Of a stretch of 64,000 nt of DNA, positions 61,105 through 64,000 are shown in pieces. Under the pieces are notes generated by a model, which was not told the origin of the DNA, made no database searches, and saw only the letters and a list, made by a program, of their open reading frames with translations. Source of the DNA: Hafnia alvei. GTDB taxonomy: Bacteria > Pseudomonadota > Gammaproteobacteria > Enterobacterales > Enterobacteriaceae. Positions within the stretch are counted from its first letter, which is position 1, and the number at the start of each line of letters is the position of its first letter. Position numbers and translations under genes: made by a program. The stretch lies in assembly GCF_964063325.1 (NCBI RefSeq), contig NZ_OZ061315.1, positions 186,001-250,000 of the forward strand, given 5' to 3'.

Positions 61105-62913
61105 ATGCAACACGCAATTACATTCGTTATTGCTACGCTGTGTATCCTTACGATCTGCTACCGTTTATACGGTATCTTTTTCGTAAAAAAGGTACTGCGT
61201 GCAGATGATAACGAAGTGACTCCATCACATACCTTTGAAGACGGGAAAGATTACGTACCTACCAAAAAATGGGTTAACTTTGGTAGTCACTTTGCGGCTA
61301 TCGCCGCGGCGGGGCCTCTGGTTGGTCCGGTTCTGGCTGCGCAGTTCGGCTATCTGCCGGGCTTCCTCTGGTTGCTGATTGGTTGTGTCGTCGGCGGTGC
61401 GGTGCATGACACCGTAGTGCTGTTCGCTTCCATGAAACATCAGGGTAAATCCCTATCTGAAGTGGCTAAATCTGAACTGGGTCCGATTGCGGGCTGGTGT
61501 ACTGGTTTAGCCATGCTGTTCATCATCACAATTACCATGGCAGGTTTGTCGATGGTGGTGGTGCATGCGTTGGAACGTAACCCTTGGGGGACTTTCGCCG
61601 TATTCATGACCATTCCTATCGCGATCGGCGTGGGTCTGTGGGAGCGCGTGACCGGCAGTATGAAGGGGGCAACTTACGTGGGTATCGCGGCTATTATGGC
61701 CTGCGTATTCTTCGGCCCGCATATTCAAAATACGACTTTTGGCGAGTGGTTGACGTTTAAAGCCACAACGGTAAGCCTGCTGCTGCCTGCCTATGCATTC
61801 TTCGCAACGGCGTTACCGGTGTGGATGCTGTTGACACCACGCGGCTATCTTTCAAGCTTTATGAAAATCGGCGTGTTTGGCGCGTTGGTTATCGGCGTTA
61901 TCTTCATTAACCCAGAAATCCAGTTCCCTGCGGTGACTCAGTTCATTCACGGCGGTGGCCCGGTTCTTGCGGGCCCAGTGTGGCCGTTCATTTCGATCAC
62001 CATCGCCTGTGGTGCCATCTCTGGCTTCCATGCGTTTATCGGTTCTGGCACCACGCCAAAACAGATCGACAAATGGAGCGATATCCTGCCGGTTGGCTTT
62101 GGTGCGATGCTGGCAGAGTGCGTAGTTGGCGTGATGGCGCTGATCGCAGCAACCTCTCTGCATCCTGCTGACTACTTTGCGATTAACTCTAGCGCAGAAG
62201 CGTGGGCTGGGTTAGGCATGGAAGTGGTTCACTTGCCGAAACTGAGCCAAGAGATTGGTTTGGATCTTTATGGCCGTACCGGTGGTGCCGTTACGCTAGC
62301 GGTAGGTATGACGGATATCTTTATTCGTGTGCCGTGGTTTAGCAATTTGGCCTCCTACTTCTTCCAGTTCGTTATCATGTTTGAAGCGGTATTTATCCTG
62401 ACCGCGGTTGATTCCGGTACTCGTGTTGCGCGTTACCTGCTGCAAGATTTCTTGGGTGACCTGTGGGCTCCGCTGAAACGTACTGACTGGCTGCCAGGTT
62501 CAATCTTCTGCTCTATCATCGCCTGTGCGCTGTGGGGCTACCTGCTGAACTCCGGTGATATTAACTCGGTGTGGGCGTTGTTTGGTGTGTCCAACCAGTT
62601 GATGGCTTCTGTTGGTCTGATTATCGGTGCAACAATTATCCTGCGCTTGGCGACCAAACGCGTGTATATGCTGACCTGTGTTATCCCGTTAGCGTATCTG
62701 TTCGTGACCGTAAACTATGCCGGTTACTGGATGATTAAAAACGTCTATTTCAACTCTGCGGCGAAAGGTTACAACATCTTCAACGGCACCATCTCAATCA
62801 TCATGATGGTTCTGGGTGTGATTATCCTGATCTCTGCTCTGCGTAAATGGCGTGAACTGTGGGATGTACGTGGAAAAGAACTGCGTGCTGAACAGACGGC
62901 GGCAACAGCATAA
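61105..62913 (+). CDS. CstA-family carbon starvation transporter
   Basis: A 602-residue inner-membrane protein with about 15-16 hydrophobic helices, of the CstA family (peptide or pyruvate carriers). It is about 100 residues shorter than E. coli CstA and BtsT, so it is a shorter relative rather than either of them. Signatures: GSHFAAIAAAGPLVGPVLAAQFGYLPG and GFHAFIGSGTTPKQID. The C-terminus lacks a CstA-type extension. Substrate not known. Confidence 0.85.
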   Translation: MQHAITFVIATLCILTICYRLYGIFFVKKVLRADDNEVTPSHTFEDGKDYVPTKKWVNFGSHFAAIAAAGPLVGPVLAAQFGYLPGFLWLLIGCVVGGAVHDTVVLFASMKHQGKSLSEVAKSELGPIAGWCTGLAMLFIITITMAGLSMVVVHALERNPWGTFAVFMTIPIAIGVGLWERVTGSMKGATYVGIAAIMACVFFGPHIQNTTFGEWLTFKATTVSLLLPAYAFFATALPVWMLLTPRGYLSSFMKIGVFGALVIGVIFINPEIQFPAVTQFIHGGGPVLAGPVWPFISITIACGAISGFHAFIGSGTTPKQIDKWSDILPVGFGAMLAECVVGVMALIAATSLHPADYFAINSSAEAWAGLGMEVVHLPKLSQEIGLDLYGRTGGAVTLAVGMTDIFIRVPWFSNLASYFFQFVIMFEAVFILTAVDSGTRVARYLLQDFLGDLWAPLKRTDWLPGSIFCSIIACALWGYLLNSGDINSVWALFGVSNQLMASVGLIIGATIILRLATKRVYMLTCVIPLAYLFVTVNYAGYWMIKNVYFNSAAKGYNIFNGTISIIMMVLGVIILISALRKWRELWDVRGKELRAEQTAATA

Positions 62914-62937
62914 ATAATTAAGTTTTACTACTCTCTT

Positions 62938-62967
62938 AAACGGCCGATTTATCGGCCGTTTATTTTT
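62938..62967 (+). terminator. Terminator after the CstA-family gene
   Basis: Stem AAACGGCCGA / TCGGCCGTTT with loop TTTA, followed by ATTTTT. Confidence 0.85.
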
Positions 62968-63034
62968 GGTTAATCCACAACGCCGCTTTGATGCCGTATC
63001 CTGCTAAGACAACCCTAATCAAGAGAACGGCATC

Positions 63035-63565
63035 GTGACGTTAGATAGCATTATTCAGGTAGTGGTTGAATTTGTTCGCAACCATGAACATTGGGCTATT
63101 CCGATTGTTTTCTTTTTAGCTTTCGGCGAGTCGCTGGCATTTTTGTCACTATTGTTACCCGCCACGGTAATTCTGCTTGGGTTAGGTGCGCTGGTAGGAG
63201 AAAGCGGGATCGCATTCTGGCCACTATGGATTGCCGCTAGCGTCGGCGCTTTTATGGGCGATTGGGTCTCATACTGGTTTGGCGATCGCTATCAGCATCA
63301 GGTTGAGCACATGTGGCCGCTTTCTCGTCATCCGCATTTGATGGTGCGCGGACATGCATTCTTTGAACGCTGGGGAACCTGGGGCGTATTTATTGGCCGG
63401 TTTTTTGGCCCACTGCGTGCCGTTGTTCCTCTGGTGGCGGGGATTTGCGGGATGCCGAAGCGGTATTTTCAACTGGCAAATTTACTCTCGGCCATCGTTT
63501 GGGGATTCGCCATGTTGGCTCCCGGCGCTTTTGGCATTCAATGGCTGAACGGCTGGCTTGATTAA
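63035..63565 (+). CDS. DedA-family membrane protein
   Basis: A 176-residue inner-membrane protein of the DedA family (undecaprenyl-phosphate and lipid scramblase/flippase-type or proton-dependent transporters). It starts with GTG. Signatures: the FGESLAFLSLLLPATVILLGLGALVG stretch in the first half (in parts) and the FFERWGTWGVFIGRFFGPLRAVVPLVAG segment with the conserved R residues. Not placed here in E. coli, where rmuC follows udp directly. Confidence 0.88.
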   Translation: MTLDSIIQVVVEFVRNHEHWAIPIVFFLAFGESLAFLSLLLPATVILLGLGALVGESGIAFWPLWIAASVGAFMGDWVSYWFGDRYQHQVEHMWPLSRHPHLMVRGHAFFERWGTWGVFIGRFFGPLRAVVPLVAGICGMPKRYFQLANLLSAIVWGFAMLAPGAFGIQWLNGWLD

Positions 63566-63622
63566 GTTTCGCTGGGTTTTATAGCACTTTGCGTACTGCT
63601 TCGCAGACTTTGCTTACTCGCT

Positions 63623-63638
63623 CTGGACATCCATACAG
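63623..63638 (+). promoter_or_regulatory. LexA-like box before rmuC
   Basis: CTGGACATCCATACAG fits CTGT-N8-ACAG with one mismatch, 48 bases before the rmuC GTG start. A -10-like TATATT overlaps its end. SOS control of rmuC is suggested. Confidence 0.55.
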
Positions 63639-63686
63639 TATATTATTACCGTGACGTTCAGAAAAAGTCATCAAGGTGGAGGCAGG

Positions 63687-64000
63687 GTGGATTCCAGCAT
63701 ATTTTATGGTTTAGCGGGCGGCGTTGTCGGCCTGCTGCTGGGTTGGTTACTGGCAAGTTTGCGTATGCAACAGCATCGATTGACGCTGGAAGGCGATTTG
63801 CGCCTGCATCAGCAGGAAATTACGCAGCTTCAGCAAGAACAGCAAACGCTGATACAGCAACGCCAGCAGCAAGAACAACAGGTGCGAGAAAAAGAACAAG
63901 AACTACGCACGTTGTATAGCCAATTTGCAGCGACGCAGGAGAAGTTAAACCAACAGTCGATCTGGCGTGATGAATATGAACAACTCAATCAAGAACTTCG
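63687..64000 (+). CDS. rmuC: DNA recombination protein RmuC, N-terminal part (truncated by window edge)
   Basis: The first ~105 residues of RmuC, which limits recombination between inverted repeats. A GTG start (63687) with GGAGGC upstream opens an N-terminal membrane anchor (IFYGLAGGVVGLLLGWLLAS), followed by a long Gln/Glu-rich coiled coil (LQQEQQTLIQQRQQQEQQ, in parts). The frame is open at the window end. As in E. coli, RmuC follows the udp neighbourhood. The identity rests on the anchor plus coiled-coil layout and position; the nuclease-like core is outside. Confidence 0.8.
   Translation, partial: MDSSIFYGLAGGVVGLLLGWLLASLRMQQHRLTLEGDLRLHQQEITQLQQEQQTLIQQRQQQEQQVREKEQELRTLYSQFAATQEKLNQQSIWRDEYEQLNQEL

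Overview
The window is chromosomal DNA from an enterobacterium, an Escherichia relative but not Escherichia. Nearly all housekeeping proteins align closely with E. coli proteins I know, yet the gene order is a different mosaic. My best guess is Hafniaceae (Hafnia or Obesumbacterium); this is inference from overall character and was not tested.

Layout. (1) Positions 1-11.5 kb follow the E. coli dapF-yigA-xerC-yigB-uvrD-corA-rarD-yigI-pldA-recQ order, with a WbuC-type cupin gene inserted before corA. uvrD carries a LexA box, and the corA leader holds a candidate corL leader peptide. (2) Positions 11.6-16.1 kb carry rlmJ, a small lipoprotein, prlC and rsmJ, which in E. coli lie elsewhere. (3) Positions 16.2-18.8 kb hold an MXKDX-type periplasmic peptide and a two-component system. 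(4) rhtC is followed by gntU-gntK-gntR with tandem GntR operators. (5) Positions 22.8-33.6 kb are an accessory island between gntR and yhhW, which are neighbours in E. coli. It holds a GH1 glycosidase with an AscG-like operator, a secreted protein of unknown function, an orphan Rhs tip with an ankyrin protein, a PAAR-Rhs effector ending in an NlpC/P60-like toxin with a candidate periplasmic immunity gene, and vgrG. (6) yhhW and zntA (with its MerR-type promoter) are followed by a tightly overlapping three-gene outer-membrane cluster of unknown function. (7) A quinone reductase/LysR pair and yigM precede metR-metE with an array of MetJ boxes. (8) Next comes a secreted barnase-like protein without its catalytic residues, then the yijO/frwD-pflC-pflD-frwB-frwC/ptsA-fsaB sugar-PTS and glycyl-radical cluster. 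(9) A broken toxin with an intact antitoxin precedes udp (tandem CRP sites), a dienelactone hydrolase, a tyrosine phosphatase, a CstA-family carrier, a DedA protein and the start of rmuC.

Functional themes. The core carries DNA repair and recombination (xerC, uvrD, recQ, rmuC), metal and magnesium transport (corA, zntA), gluconate use (gntRKU) and methionine synthesis (metR/metE). The accessory part is interbacterial competition (vgrG-rhs) with an AT-rich tail of swappable toxin and immunity pieces. The most unusual items are the Rhs tip-switching region with its in-frame hexanucleotide array, the outer-membrane trio, the degenerate barnase, the corA leader ORFs and the toxin gene stopped by one nonsense codon.
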